Part shown: positions 16,818 to 27,225 of the stretch, piece by piece
Numbering within the stretch: position 1 is the stretch's first letter
Layout: each line of letters opens with the position of its first letter
NCBI GenBank assembly: GCA_965238125.1
Contig: OZ250179.1
Span: 5,270,001-5,334,000 of the forward strand
Reading direction: 5' to 3'
DNA from: UBA6623 sp965238125
Lineage (GTDB): Bacteria; Acidobacteriota; Terriglobia; Bryobacterales; UBA6623
Length of the DNA stretch: 64,000 nt
Program-made: the position numbers and the translations under genes
The notes under the pieces: generated by a model
What the model saw: the letters and a program-made list of their open reading frames with translations, nothing else
Database searches by the model: none
What the model was told of the DNA's origin: nothing

Positions 16818-19456
16818 TTAGCCCTGCTCGCGGCCGCGGAATTCTTCGTACCAATTCTGTACAACGCGGATGAGAGGTGGAGGAGGTTTCACGAGCGTCT
16901 CCACCATCACAAACCGCTGCCCATCGGCGGATACCTCGTAGTGGTGCCCTCGACCAAGGGCCGCATCCCGGTCGTCAAAGAGCCGTCTCTCTGAGCCTCG
17001 CGAAAAGGTGGGCCTTGTCGTCACGGAAACCGCCACCAGCGTGTCGCCCTCCAGGTAGAACAGCTCCTCCCCACGCCAGCGCGGCTGCCGTCCGCCATTC
17101 GTCGAGACCTGCCGTTTGCCGCCACCCCGGGGAAACGGCTGGACATAGACCTCGTGTTGACCCGATTCATCCGATTCGTAGGCCACGAATTTCCCGTCCG
17201 GCGAGAGTTCGGGAGCGAGGACATCGAATGGGCTGTCGAGAAACACCCTCTTCTCGTAACCGGCCGCACCTTCTCTTGGCTGCATGTACCAGATGTCCGG
17301 TTCTCCGTCGCCTACCACGTATTTCCCATCCGAACTCCAATCGGTCTCCCACTCGTTTATCGGCGTCGCCAGCAGTAGTTCCGCCTGTCCACTTCCGTCG
17401 GCTGCTCTGACGAATATGTCCATATTGCCGTTGCGGGAGGATGCGAACGTAATCTTGTCGCCCTTCGGCGTCCAACTCGGTTTAGTTATATCTGACGGGT
17501 CGAAACTTAGACGGGTCTTGAGTGGCCGGGCGACGTCATGGATCCAGATGTCCCAACTTTCGTTTTCCAAGGCCCTGACAACGACACGGCTGCCGTCCGG
17601 GGAGAGAACAGGCATCTGAATGTCCCGCTGTGGCCGGCCGATGACGTCAACCTTTTTACCACTCCTGTCGCGCCAAACCACCTGCTTCAGGCCGGTCCGC
17701 GCCTCCGTGCGGTAAAGCAGCGTGCCGTCGCCGGCAATGCTGGGATAGGAGGCATTCTCTTGGATAGGAAACGGCTCGCCGTTCGTCGTCAAGGTCTCAA
17801 CGGAAAAGGGCAAAGCCCAAAGCTCAGTAGCCCTCTGGTACACAATATGCCCGTCGGAGAATAGAAAGGCCGGTTTCCGAAGGCTATTACCTCTCGCTTG
17901 CCGCTCTCCAGGTTCTGCAGCACGAGGCGCTCTTCCTGTTGCTCGCTGATGACAAAGAGTAGGCTGCCGCTGCCGGCTTCCTGAGGCAAGAAATGGGGGC
18001 TCACAAATAATTGCCGCTGTTCTGACTCCTCCGGCTCGAACAAGAGCTTGGGCGTCCCTCCTTGGGAGGGTATTTGATACAACCTCTCCGGGGCGCCCCC
18101 GCTGAAGACGATCGTGTTGCCGTCCGGGCTCCAAGCACCACCCATAAAGCCCAACCCATCTTGACCGGGCAGTTCACACAAGATGGTGCCGGGACCACCT
18201 TGAACCGACACCTTCTTCAGCTCCCCCCCAGAACGGAAGGCAATGAAATTGCTGTCTGCGGACCAGAATGGGTATAAGTATTGTCCGGGCCCCCCAACTT
18301 GCCGCAGCTCGTCTCGACCAAGGTCTTGGACCCAGAGAGAACGCGGAGTGGTGATGCTGGAGAAGTATGCAATGCGCCGCCCGTCGGGAGAGATGACAGG
18401 ATTCCGGAAGAGATCCTCAGGCGCGAAGGTGAATCTCCGCAGAGGCAACTCCGGCGTTGATTCGGGCGCTCGGAGCCACAATCCCAGACTGATTCCGACC
18501 GCCCCAACCAGAAACACCACTGCCGCCGAAACCGCTTTGGAACGTGCAGGCTTCCTCGTTGCTTCCTCGGCCGAGCGAAGGGCTCGCGGCGCCGCAACAA
18601 CCAGGCGCTTTGGCGCCGCCGCTGTTTTGGCTTTCCCCGAAGCCAGCTTCTTGCCCAGGGAGCGCAGGTCAACCAGAATATCTTCGACATGTTGATAGCG
18701 GTCGGGTGCTTCCTTAGCCAAAGCCTTGCCAACGATGAACTCCAACTCCATCGGCAGGCCCGCCCGCAAGGCGGTGATGGGTTCCGGCTCTTCATTGCCG
18801 ATCGCATACAACACAGCTTCTTGCCGCTCGCCGCCAAACGGCAAGCGACCCGTCACCATCTCGTAGATCACCACTCCCAGCGACCAAACATCGGTGCGCC
18901 GATCGGTCGGTTGCCGCAGCGCTTGTTCCGGCGACATGTAGGCCGGCGTTCCCAGGATCGTCGCCGTCTTTGTGAGTCTCGATTGCTCAGCGAGTTGCGC
19001 GAGGCCGAAGTCCATGATCTTGACCTGGCCGTCCTCGGTCAGCATCAAGTTAGCCGGTTTGATATCGCGGTGAACAATGCCCTTTTGGTGAGCCGCCTTC
19101 AAACCCTCGGCCGTCTGGGTGGCGATGTCGATCGCCTCTTCGAGCTTGAGCGGACGGTCGCCGATCTTGTCCTTGAGGGTTCGGCCAGCAACAAAGGCCA
19201 TGGCGAGGAACGTTTGCTCCTCGGCCTCGTCGATCTCGTAGACGGTGCAGATATTCGGGTGGTCGAGCGCAGCGGCGGCCCGAGCCTCGCGAAGGAAACG
19301 CTCGCTGGCCTCGGCGTCTTCCGTGACTTCAGACCGCAGGAATTTCAGGGCGACAGACCGTTGAAGTTTGGTGTCTTCGGCTTTGTAGACGACACCCATA
19401 CCGCCCCGGCCGAGTTCGGAGAGGATCTTGTAGTGGGAGATCGTTTGGCCGACCAT
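16818..19456 (-). CDS. membrane Ser/Thr protein kinase with PD40/TolB-like propeller (K1)
   Basis: The ATG at 19456 starts a Hanks-type kinase domain: glycine loop GRGGMGVVY, Lys38 in VALKFL, catalytic loop IVHRDIKPANLML, DFG, and GTPAYMSPEQ. A single membrane helix follows at about residue 310-330. The extracytoplasmic part is a beta-propeller with PD40-type repeats (ISPDGRRIAYFS, WSPDGNTIVFSGG, LSPDGSRVVVRA, WTPKGDKITFASSRNG, LSPDGKFVAYES). The frame breaks near 17850, where one extra G would restore it (PTGHIVYQRATELW), giving about 880 residues. It probably senses an extracellular ligand through the propeller. The start lies 9 bp after a TAGAAT -10 box. The frameshift may be an assembly indel. 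Confidence 0.88.
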
Positions 19457-19514
19457 GACAGCCCGATTCTACCGTGATACAGATACCTGGTGATAACAAT
19501 CGATGTCACAAACA
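19457..19514 (-). promoter_or_regulatory. K1 promoter region shared with other kinase loci
   Basis: On the minus strand TAGAAT (19466-19471) ends 9 bp before the ATG. Further upstream is the block TTTGTGACATCGATTGTTAT (within 19492-19514) that recurs upstream of K2 and at 5092-5111. K2 (TAGAAT at 26804-26809) and K3 (TACAAT at 27192-27197) have the same 9-bp spacing to their start codons, so the transcript leader is probably only a few bases long. A clear -35 hexamer is not seen. Confidence 0.55.
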
Positions 19515-19600
19515 GAAGGATTATTTTCGCCCAAGACGCCGCCCGGCGACGGTTTGCGACTCCGGCACGACGTTCCGCCACGCTCCAGCGTGCGAAAGCG

Positions 19601-19653
19601 AGTGCCATCCGGATTTCCCGACAGTGGTCCGTGCATCAGCGCTATGTACCGGG
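19601..19653. repeat. kinase-spacer repeat, copy B
   Basis: ATCCGGATTTCCCGACAG followed by TCAGCGCTATGTACC matches spacer copies A, C and D. Here no kinase tail follows it; the metallo-beta-lactamase gene begins shortly after. This suggests that the lactamase region now occupies the place of a former kinase end. Confidence 0.6.
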
Positions 19654-19745
19654 CACCGTTTTCACATCCTCGCTCGATCGAGAAGACAGCAGCCGAGATC
19701 GGGTCCTAGATGCGGCCGCGGTGTGGCGCGAGCAGAGTAGCCATA

Positions 19746-20600
19746 ATGTCTTACATGCAACAGCTCCTTGCTTTTCTCTGCCTGACATTAGCTATTGGCG
19801 TGCCCGTCGCCGCGCAGCCGGCAGGTTGGACACAGCCTTTTCCCGGCCATCGCGTGATCGGCAACCTCTACGCCGTCGGGACCTACGACCTGGGTGTGTT
19901 TCTCGTCACGTCATCGAAGGGGCACTTCTTGATCAATACGGGACTCGACGACTCGACGCCGCTGATCCGTAGGAATGTCGAGTCGCTGGGCTTTCGGCTG
20001 GAGGACGTCAAGATCCTGCTGACGATGCAAGCTCATTGGGACCATACGGCCGCGCTCGCCGAGATCAAGGAGATGATCGGCGCGGAGATGTGGGCGACTG
20101 CCGGCGACGCACCCGTTCTGGAAGATGGGGGTTTCAGCGATCCGCATTTCGGCGGAAAGGTGTCGTTCAAGCCGGTCAAGGTAGATCGGATTATCAAGGA
20201 CGGCGAGGTGATCAAGCTGGGCGATAAGCAGTTGACCGTCGTGGAGACCCGCGGACACACGACGGGAAGTGTGAGCTATGCGATGAAGGTAAGCGAAGGC
20301 GGCCGCGACTACGACGTCGCGATCGCGAATATGGCTACGATCAACGCCGGCAAGCGGCTGGTGGTCGATCCGACGTACCCCGGTGTGGCGGAAGATTTCG
20401 TCGAGACGTTTCGCAAGCAGAAGGCAATGCCCGTCGAAGTGTGGGTCGCGGCACACGGCTCGCAATACGGCTTACACAATAAGTACAAGGCGGGGCAAGC
20501 CTACAGCGCCGAGACGTTTGTCGATCCGGAGGGCTATCGGGCCGCGGTACGGAGCTACGAGAAACTGTATTTGGAGCAGGTGGCGGCGGAACGGCGCTGA
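19746..20600 (+). CDS. subclass B3-like metallo-beta-lactamase-fold hydrolase
   Basis: From the ATG at 19746 (an internal ATG at 19755 is also possible) the 284-residue protein has a signal peptide (LLAFLCLTLAIGVPVAAQ) and then the metallo-beta-lactamase fold. The zinc motif reads QAHWDH where most B3 enzymes have HxHxDH, so the first histidine is glutamine, as in GOB-type B3 enzymes. Later ligands are the His in TRGHTTGS and the His in AAHGSQYGLHNKYK, a B3-like ending. It would act in the periplasm on beta-lactams, though a different ester or lactone substrate is possible. The gene is plus-strand, between two minus-strand kinase loci, with a spacer repeat on each side. Confidence 0.85.
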   Translation: MSYMQQLLAFLCLTLAIGVPVAAQPAGWTQPFPGHRVIGNLYAVGTYDLGVFLVTSSKGHFLINTGLDDSTPLIRRNVESLGFRLEDVKILLTMQAHWDHTAALAEIKEMIGAEMWATAGDAPVLEDGGFSDPHFGGKVSFKPVKVDRIIKDGEVIKLGDKQLTVVETRGHTTGSVSYAMKVSEGGRDYDVAIANMATINAGKRLVVDPTYPGVAEDFVETFRKQKAMPVEVWVAAHGSQYGLHNKYKAGQAYSAETFVDPEGYRAAVRSYEKLYLEQVAAERR

Positions 20601-20817
20601 GGGTCCATTTGAGCCTTCGGGTCTAAGCGGTTGAATCCCGAGTTCGCGTTTGTACTGGTAGCGCATAGAGGCGTTGTGCGGCTGCCGTAAATTCTCAAGG
20701 ATTGCGACAGACTGCCGCAATCTTACACGGGCATCGTACAGGAAATAAAGAACTTAGGGAAGAGTCGGCCGTGGAAGCGTCGCCATTAAGGGGGGAAGGC
20801 GACGGGGATTGTTGTAC

Positions 20818-20880
20818 GGAACCGGATATCCCAACACCTATATTCAAACGGGCTCTATCTAGTTCAGCCTTTGAGGCTTA
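20818..20880. repeat. kinase-spacer repeat, copy C
   Basis: AACCGGATATCCCAACACC followed by GGGCTCTATCTAGTTC sits directly downstream (minus-strand sense) of the K2 tail. It is the most diverged of the full copies but keeps the order of the blocks. Confidence 0.55.
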
Positions 20881-20885
20881 GAGCC

Positions 20886-20935
20886 TTAGTCCTGCTCGCG
20901 GTCGCGGAACTCTTCGTACCACTTTCTGGATCGTA
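20886..20935 (-). pseudogene. kinase K2, C-terminal tail remnant
   Basis: The minus strand reads KWYEEFRDREQD and stop, the family's conserved C-terminus (K1: NWYEEFRGREQG; K3: NWHEEFRDREQD). It lies about 100 bp beyond the end of the large secreted-protein gene whose start is fused to a kinase N-terminus at 26794. The K2 locus therefore keeps both ends of a kinase gene while its middle is replaced. Confidence 0.65.
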
Positions 20936-21035
20936 GCTGGCTGAAGTGCGGCTCTCCCTCTACCGATCCGCGCGTGTCCTCCAATTTGTCAGCACGAGAA
21001 GAGGTTAGTCCGTGGATCGGTAAACGGTTTTGTGC

Positions 21036-23341
21036 TCACTGTTCGAATAGCACCGGCAGATTCAACGGCGGATTCCGGCTGCCTTCGAAGTCGATCACCA
21101 GGGGCATGGTCGGCCCTGTTGTCACCAGGCTTTCCGGCAGTTGAATGTTGATCTGCGCGAGGCCCGCGAAGCGCGGCGTCAGGCCGGCGAACAAGACCTT
21201 CGCAGCCTCGCCGCCAACTGTGACCACGGGTGTCACCCGCGCCCGAGCGAGCGGCGAATCCGCTGTAGCCGCGCCCGTCGCGGGCGGATTGCTGACGCCG
21301 CCGATGCCGGTCACGAAGATGATGAGAACATCTCCCGGCTTGGCGGGATTAGCGGCGGTGATCAGCGCCTCGTCCGGGTGACGCTGGATGATCGGTTCGC
21401 CGCTGTTGGGGTTGATGAATACAGCCGGCGCGAACTCCGCCATCAGGACGGGCTCAATCGGGCTGTCTTCTCCATTACGCGTCACCACCACGTTGACTTG
21501 CCCGGGCGAGGTGACCTCGAAGGGAACCTGGAAGTTGATCTGTTTGGGCGAGACGAAGATCAGCGGCGCCTCCCAGCCGTCCAGGCGCACGCGAGCACCG
21601 CCCAACTCGAACGGTAGAGGCAGGTCTCCTCGGCCTTGAGCATATCGTCCGCCAGCTCGGCCCCGAAGATGCTGCCGATCCCGCCAGGGGCGACAACCGC
21701 CTGGAATTGCGCCGCATCCACGATGCCAGCGGGCAAGATCGCCGGCGTTGTCGGGGGTTCCACGCCGCTGCCTTCCAAGGCGATCTCGACTCGCGGGCGG
21801 TTCGGATCATTCGACGAGATGATCAGCCGTCCGGTGAAATCGCCCAGCGACGGCGGGTCAAAAGCGATAGAGGGCGTAACCTGCTGCCCAGGGTTCAGCG
21901 TCAGTGCCTCCTGGCTGACGGGCGCCGGTGTCAGCGCCGCTACATCGGGGTCTTGGCGGAAGGCGTCGCCTTCGATAGTCAGTTCGACGCTCATCTCCAC
22001 CTGGCTGCGGTTGATGATTTCAATCGGCAAGGCCACGGGTTCTCCAACCGGCGTGTCGCCGAAGTCCAGGGTTTCCGATTCCACGCCGACGAAGAGAATC
22101 GGCTGCTCCGGATCAAGTCCGGTGGCCTGCAGCATCACGTCCAGCGTCGGCTGGTCCGCGGCGTTCGAGGTCAGCGTCAGCGTTCCCGTTTCCTTCCCGG
22201 TCATGCCAGGGGTGAACTCAACGACAAAATCTCGCGACGTGCCGGCGCGCACCTGCATCGGCAGGTTCGACAGCACCTGAAAGGCCGGGTTGTCTATGCC
22301 GGCGGAGTCGATCACCAGCGGACCCGTTCCGAGGCTCCTCACCTTGACGACGCCTTCGCTCAATTGCCCAACGGGAGCGACGCCGAGGTCGGCCGGCGCG
22401 TCCACGGCAATGGCAGGCCTCTGAACGACGTTGAGCGGTCCGATCGTCTGTTCGGTCGTGTGGAAGCCGTCCGAGGCCTGCACCCGGAACAGCACGTTCT
22501 CGCCGCCTTCGATCAGAGCCGCGTTGAACGTCAAGGAGCTTCCCACGATATCGACGCCCAAGGGTAGCCAACTTCCCCCGCCGTCGGGACTGTAGAGCGC
22601 GGCGAAAGTCAAAAGGTCGCCGTCCGCGTCGGAAGCTGTCCAAGCGATCGTGAGCGGCGTCGAAGCATCGAGGCTCGCGCCCGCGGTTGGCGAAGTGATC
22701 GCAAGCAACGGCGGGCTCGCGCTTGCGATGAGACTTGCTAACTCGTTGCTCCCTTGCATCAGGGCGATGAGGGTGCCGTCGGCGTGGTAAGGGAGAGCCG
22801 CTACGAAGGGCTGTTCGGAGCCGCCGCTGAAATCGGCGTCAAAGCAAGAGCGCTCGAGAACTCCGCCCCCGTTGCTCAGTTCGACGCAGCAATCTCCCGA
22901 CTGTGGTCCGGGGGCAAGGAGCTTCGAGGCAGGGGCCCGATAGGCTGGATCGAGGCTCCCGCTCCCACCGCTGCGGACCGTTCCGCCGATGAGGAAAAAC
23001 TCGCCGGGGTCGGCTTGCTGTTTTTCACGAAATGGCTGCCCGAGCGCCGCCGCCGAAAGCGGCGCGGCAACAAACGGCCCGGTTAAAATTGTCTGAAAGA
23101 GGTTGATGTAGCTCGCGCCGGAAATCCAGCGATCGTCGCAAAACAGCTCCTTGACAACGAGTCCACCTTGGCTATCCAGGCCGAGTGCCGTGGGAAACTC
23201 GATACTACCCAAAGCCGGGCAAGGCCCGAGGACGTCTTCTGTCAGCACTTCGAATTCCCTAGCCAGCGCTACAGCCAGTTCGATTTCCGCCTTCTCCCGC
23301 GGTCCCTCCGGCACGATAAAACTACCAAACACACTCTTGAG
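21036..23341 (-). pseudogene. large secreted protein, C-terminal part (TIGR03437-type end)
   Basis: This is the downstream half of the gene that starts at 26794, cut by IS1380 copy 2. Read from the insertion point it continues LKSVFGSFIVPEGP. It contains Ig/HYR-like beta domains (SPTAGASLDASTPLTIAWTA, and two ASH/abnormal-spindle-like repeats around VDFGDTPVGEP-type motifs), and ends in the domain GSIFGAELADDM ... FVSPKQINFQVP, the C-terminal domain characteristic of Solibacter-like Acidobacteriota. A one-base shift near 21623 separates the last 190 residues. The domain is thought to mark secreted or surface proteins. Function unknown. Confidence 0.8.
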
Positions 23342-25007
23342 CCAGGATTTCCATTTTGGCCCTGGCACGGTCACAGGATACACCCCCGCTGCGCCGAATA
23401 CCACGTCTTTTCGCGCTGAACCCTGCACATCACCTCCGCCGGTAGGCGCCAGGGCTCGTCCGTCCGCTCACAGACGTTGATTGAGCGGACTGAACGGCGC
23501 TCCGGCCGACACTGCTCCCTGCGAAACCTTTTTGGAGCCAAAAACTGTTGATCCTCGCCCGGGCAACGCTACCCACCCGGCACAGGCAGCGCCCAGATCC
23601 TATGCAGCATGTCGCCGAACAGCCGCCGGTTCAGATGTCCTTCGGCCAACAGCAGCCAATAGTACCGCGCATGCTTGACCAGCCTACCGCCCGTCTTCAT
23701 CAGCCGCTGTTGCAAGCTCGTCAGCGACCAGCTCTTGATCCGTTGCGGCAGCCCGAGCCTCCGCCATAGGTTCCCCAGGTTATAGGCCAGCACGCTGAGT
23801 TGCAGTCGCACTTCGTTGGCCCGGAACCGATGGCATGACAGCCTTGTCCAATGCGTCGCTTGTTTGCCTTCCTTGATCCACTGCTCCGCCGTGCCGCGCT
23901 TGTTGTAGAACCGCACCAGCGAGCGGCTCGGCAAGGCCATGCTCGTGACGATGAAACCGACGCGAGGAAACAACTCACCTTGGTGATGCTCGACCTTCGC
24001 AACAACCCGCCGGGACTTCGACCAACTCGCGGCCTGATACCGAAAGCTCCTGTAGCGCACCAGGGGCTTTGCGCTCGGCCTGCCCGGCGGACGAAACACG
24101 ATATCTTCGATCTCCAGCTCCAGGCTCTTGTTGGCCGGGATGCGAATCACGTAGTCCACGCCGCGCTCCTCCAACGTCTCGTAAATATCCGGCTTGGTGA
24201 AGGCGGCATCGGCCCGGAACGTCACCTGTTTGCCCTCCGCCTGTTGGCGTTCGATTTCCGGCAGCAGCAGCTCGTCCCAGTCCTCGGCGCTGGACACGTT
24301 GCCCGGTCGCAACTTTGCCGCCAAGCAATCGCCGTGCTGGTTGAACAGCAACAGTGGGTGGTAGCAGACCGACTCGAAGTGGCCGTTGTAGGCGCTGCCT
24401 TCCTGCCGGCCGTGGACGGGGCTCTCGGTAGAGTCCATGTCCAGCACGACGCACGCGGAGTCATCACCGGCCTCGGCTTGCGCGATCAACTCGCGGTTCA
24501 CCGCCATCAGCCCGATCAGATTCTCGTCGCCGGCGAGCATGGCGGTCTCGAAGCTCTGCAGCCGGGAGGTCAGCGCCGCGCCGCGATCCCAGTTCTTCTT
24601 CGAGCCAATCAGCCGAAAGGTTGGATCGGCGGAGACACGAACGGCGTCGTTGAGATCCTCGTAGCCCGCCAAGCGGGAGTAGACCGACTGTCGCAGCAGA
24701 TCGACGAACGGGAACTTCTTGTTCGAGCCTTGCCGCGAATCCGTCAGATGCTCGTCTATCAGCTTGCCTAGTCCGAGTCGTTCGTCCAGTTCGCGAATGA
24801 GAATCAGCCCGCCATCCGAGGTGACTCGCGATCCTTGGAAATCGACCTTGAGAAATCCATTGAAGGTGAGCTGAAACGGTTTGTTTTCTTTTTCACCCAT
24901 TGGGTGTTGATCTCCTCAGCGCCTTGAGTGCTTTCAAGCCCGCATAAATAAAGGCGTCCGAGTCCACCCGATGGTTAGCAGAACCGAAACTAAAGTGGAA
25001 ATCCGGG
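23342..25007 (-). mobile_element. IS1380-family element, copy 2 (complete, 1666 bp)
   Basis: The edges are set by imperfect terminal repeats, each read inward: CCAGGATTTCCATTTTGG from 23342 and CCCGGATTTCCACTTTAG from 25007 (15 of 18 identical). Exact 5-bp target duplications TTGAG lie at 23337-23341 and 25008-25012. Removing the element and one duplication joins the two halves of the host gene in frame. It carries one transposase gene. Confidence 0.93.
23569..24900 (-). CDS. IS1380-family transposase
   Basis: The 443-residue protein begins MGEKENKPFQLTFNGFL and has the IS1380 DDE catalytic core: D in CVVLDMDSTESP, D in FRADAAFTKPD and E in the YNKRGTAEQWIKEGK region. The alpha-helical end includes RLQLSVLAYNLGNLWRRL. 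The frame is intact, so this copy may be active. It is almost identical to the partial copy at 1-648 and more diverged from the copy at 34078-35409, so the three copies stem from at least two arrivals or an older split. Confidence 0.95.
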   Translation of the reverse strand: MGEKENKPFQLTFNGFLKVDFQGSRVTSDGGLILIRELDERLGLGKLIDEHLTDSRQGSNKKFPFVDLLRQSVYSRLAGYEDLNDAVRVSADPTFRLIGSKKNWDRGAALTSRLQSFETAMLAGDENLIGLMAVNRELIAQAEAGDDSACVVLDMDSTESPVHGRQEGSAYNGHFESVCYHPLLLFNQHGDCLAAKLRPGNVSSAEDWDELLLPEIERQQAEGKQVTFRADAAFTKPDIYETLEERGVDYVIRIPANKSLELEIEDIVFRPPGRPSAKPLVRYRSFRYQAASWSKSRRVVAKVEHHQGELFPRVGFIVTSMALPSRSLVRFYNKRGTAEQWIKEGKQATHWTRLSCHRFRANEVRLQLSVLAYNLGNLWRRLGLPQRIKSWSLTSLQQRLMKTGGRLVKHARYYWLLLAEGHLNRRLFGDMLHRIWALPVPGG

Positions 25008-26794
25008 TTGAGAGGTCGTCTCAAAAGGATTTCCCGCGCAAGTTCTTCCTCGGTCGGATCCTCGATCGGGCCGGCCCACACAGCCACCATGTCCACGATG
25101 TCCCGCTGCACGAAGAGCACTGCTTTAAAGCCCTTGAGCACACCGGCTAGCGTGAAGCCACGGATTGGGTCGCCGAACAACCCCCCCGGCACCCCCAAGG
25201 GAATGTAAGCCACGCCCGAGGTCTCCGCCGCCGGAAACACTTTGCGCAGGAACCGGTCGGCACTGTGAACACCGTTGTCGCACCCATCAGGACAGGCTTC
25301 CAAGTATCCGATGGCAAGCGTCTCTCGCGGAAAAAACTCAAAACTTTCCGACTTCGTATTGTTGTCGGTGGAAGTCTCCTCGACGATCGGATCGCCGCTT
25401 CCGTCCAAGTTGACTGTCGCCGTCAAAAGCAAGTCTTCGACTTGTGTCCATTCCCTGGGAAGAATGAAGTTTCCCGAAACCTCGAGCGCCCTTCGAAAGC
25501 TCGACATTCTAGCGTCCGAGTTAAGTGTTACCCACGGGAACCGGGTGAACCCGCCGACAGGGTCCAGCAAGGGGCCATCCGGCCCCGCCCGGCCTCGCAG
25601 GTTGACCGGCACACTGGGACCGAAAGATACACCCTCCGGCAGATTCGCGACCTGGGGATACACTCGCACGACAGTCCGCTTGTCGGTGACCATCGGGATC
25701 ACGTTGTCGTCCGTCTGCACCGCCTGATTGATTTCGATATGGCGAACCGAGTAATCCACTCCCTCCGGCCCTTCGCCGATAGTCCACACCCCCAGGCCGA
25801 CGGACTCGAGGGTGCGAAAAATTTCTTCCACGGGGTTATCAGGCGTCCAGCGCACGTAGATGTCATACGGCCCGAGGATGTTTCGTTCTTGGGCACGAGC
25901 TTCGTCGAAGAATGCGTCGATGCTAAATACCAGACGCTGCTCGTTGATGACCTCCAAACCGCACATGTTGAAAGTGTTGCTGAACGGCTGCTCCACGCAG
26001 GGAAAATCACCTCCTGGAAAGAAGTTGGCGGAACGGCGGAGGTCGATGTCGTTCGACCGCAAAAGATGTACCGTAATTCCCTCTGCCTCATCGAATCGGG
26101 CGCCCGGAACGTTGACGAAGACCTTCTGACGCGTGTTCAGCGGCTGGTTCTTGATCGCGCCGAGGCTTAGTGGGGCAGGTTCCTCGACCTCATAGATCTG
26201 CACCAGTAATCGTGCGACCTCTGTTTCGGTTGGTACGCCGTCCTGGAACGTCCGCTCAATCGCGATTGCCGTGACCGCCAAGGCCGTGGGGATTTGCAAC
26301 AAGCTCTGCTCTAATGTTTGCGGCTTGCCGGCACAGAACCCGCCGAACTCACAGCTCACCGCGGGGATGCTGAGCGGCAGCGAACTCGAGCCTACGTTGT
26401 TCTCGTCCCAGTTGAGAGCGCCATTTTCGGCCTTTGAGGTGAAACCGGGCGTCTCGCCCGACGTTGCGCTGGCAATGAAATCCGCCCCTTCGGATTCGAC
26501 CAGCATTTTGACCCCGCCGAATTGAGGCGGATTGATCACACGCACCTGCACCTGGGCAAAAAACACGTCGCCTGGATAGAGAGTGCCGGTGTCGGGCAGG
26601 ACGCTGATGAGTTCAAGCGATGTGCCCTGCGCCGCGGCGCTGAAGGCGGCCGCATGCATCAACAACGCAAGTGCAAGAGCCAGCCGGATGAGGCTCGGCG
26701 TTGAGGACGTGTCCTCAGCCTTGTAGACGACACCCATCCCGCCTTCGCCGAGCTTCTCGGTGATGCGGTAGTGGGAGATGGTTTGGCCGATCAT
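25008..26794 (-). pseudogene. kinase N-terminus fused to a secreted beta-rich protein, N-terminal part (K2)
   Basis: The ATG at 26794 opens with a kinase start, MIGQTISHYRITEKLGEGG and MGVVYKAEDT, about 30 residues. It then runs without a stop into SSTPSLIRLALALALLMHAA, which with AFSAAAQG is a clear signal peptide, and into a secreted protein with CARDB-like beta domains (LPDTGTLYPGDVFFAQVQV; DYSVRHIEINQAVQTDDNVIP). The kinase domain after the glycine loop is missing. The gene continues to 25008, where IS1380 copy 2 interrupts it (EILLRRPL), and resumes at 23341. The apparent last 38 codons before 24893 are encoded by the IS. A start inside the signal peptide region is possible, but no ATG is well placed except within the hydrophobic stretch. 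Confidence 0.75.
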
Positions 26795-26852
26795 GCCGGT
26801 CCAATTCTACCTTGTTACAGATTGGTGTTGATAACAATCGATGTCACAAACA
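26795..26852 (-). promoter_or_regulatory. K2 promoter region
   Basis: TAGAAT at 26804-26809 (minus) is 9 bp from the ATG, and TTTGTGACATCGATTGTTAT lies within 26830-26852. Both match the K1 upstream region in sequence and spacing. The now chimeric secreted-protein gene would be expressed from this kinase promoter. Confidence 0.55.
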
Positions 26853-26945
26853 AACAGATTTTTTTCGTCCAGCGTGCGCCCTCGGCTTGGGTTGAGGGTC
26901 CACCGAGAGGCCGTGATACGTCTTGAGTCTCGGATTCGGAGTGCG

Positions 26946-27003
26946 AACCGGATTTCGCGACATCAATCCGCAAACAGGCGCTATGTAGTTCGTTTCGAGG
27001 GGG
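26946..27003. repeat. kinase-spacer repeat, copy D
   Basis: ACCGGATTTCGCGACATC followed by AACAGGCGCTATGTAGTTC lies directly downstream (minus-strand sense) of the K3 tail. It is the copy closest to A. Confidence 0.65.
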
Positions 27004-27182
27004 TTAGTCCTGCTCGCGGTCGCGGAACTCTTCGTGCCAGTTTTGGACGATGCGGATAGTGGTTGGCGTCTCAAGGCAACGGGGCGGCGCAACACCGTGT
27101 CCTCGGCCTTGGAGACGACCCCCATACCGCCCTCGCCGAGCTTCTCGAGGATCTCGTAGTGGCCGATCGTCGTTCCGACCAA
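27004..27182 (-). pseudogene. kinase K3, internal deletion leaving both ends
   Basis: A TTG at 27182, 9 bp after TACAAT, starts MVGTTIGHYEILEKLGEGGM and continues to KAEDTVLRRPVA, the kinase N-terminus. The next codons, one frame off, give ETPTTIRIVQNWHEEFRDREQD and stop, the kinase tail. About 800 codons of the expected gene are missing between them. K3 is thus a direct join of the two ends that K2 keeps around an unrelated gene. Confidence 0.75.
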
Positions 27183-27225
27183 GATAGTGGAATTGTACCG
27201 CTGAGCAGCGAATTGACTGACTACC

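Noticed and set aside
24893..25007. First placement of the IS1380 copy 2 edge at 24923, using TTGAG at 24924-24928
   Set aside because: That TTGAG is a chance match. The terminal repeat CCCGGATTTCCACTTTAG ends at 25007 and is followed by TTGAG at 25008-25012; copy 3 has the same length and layout.
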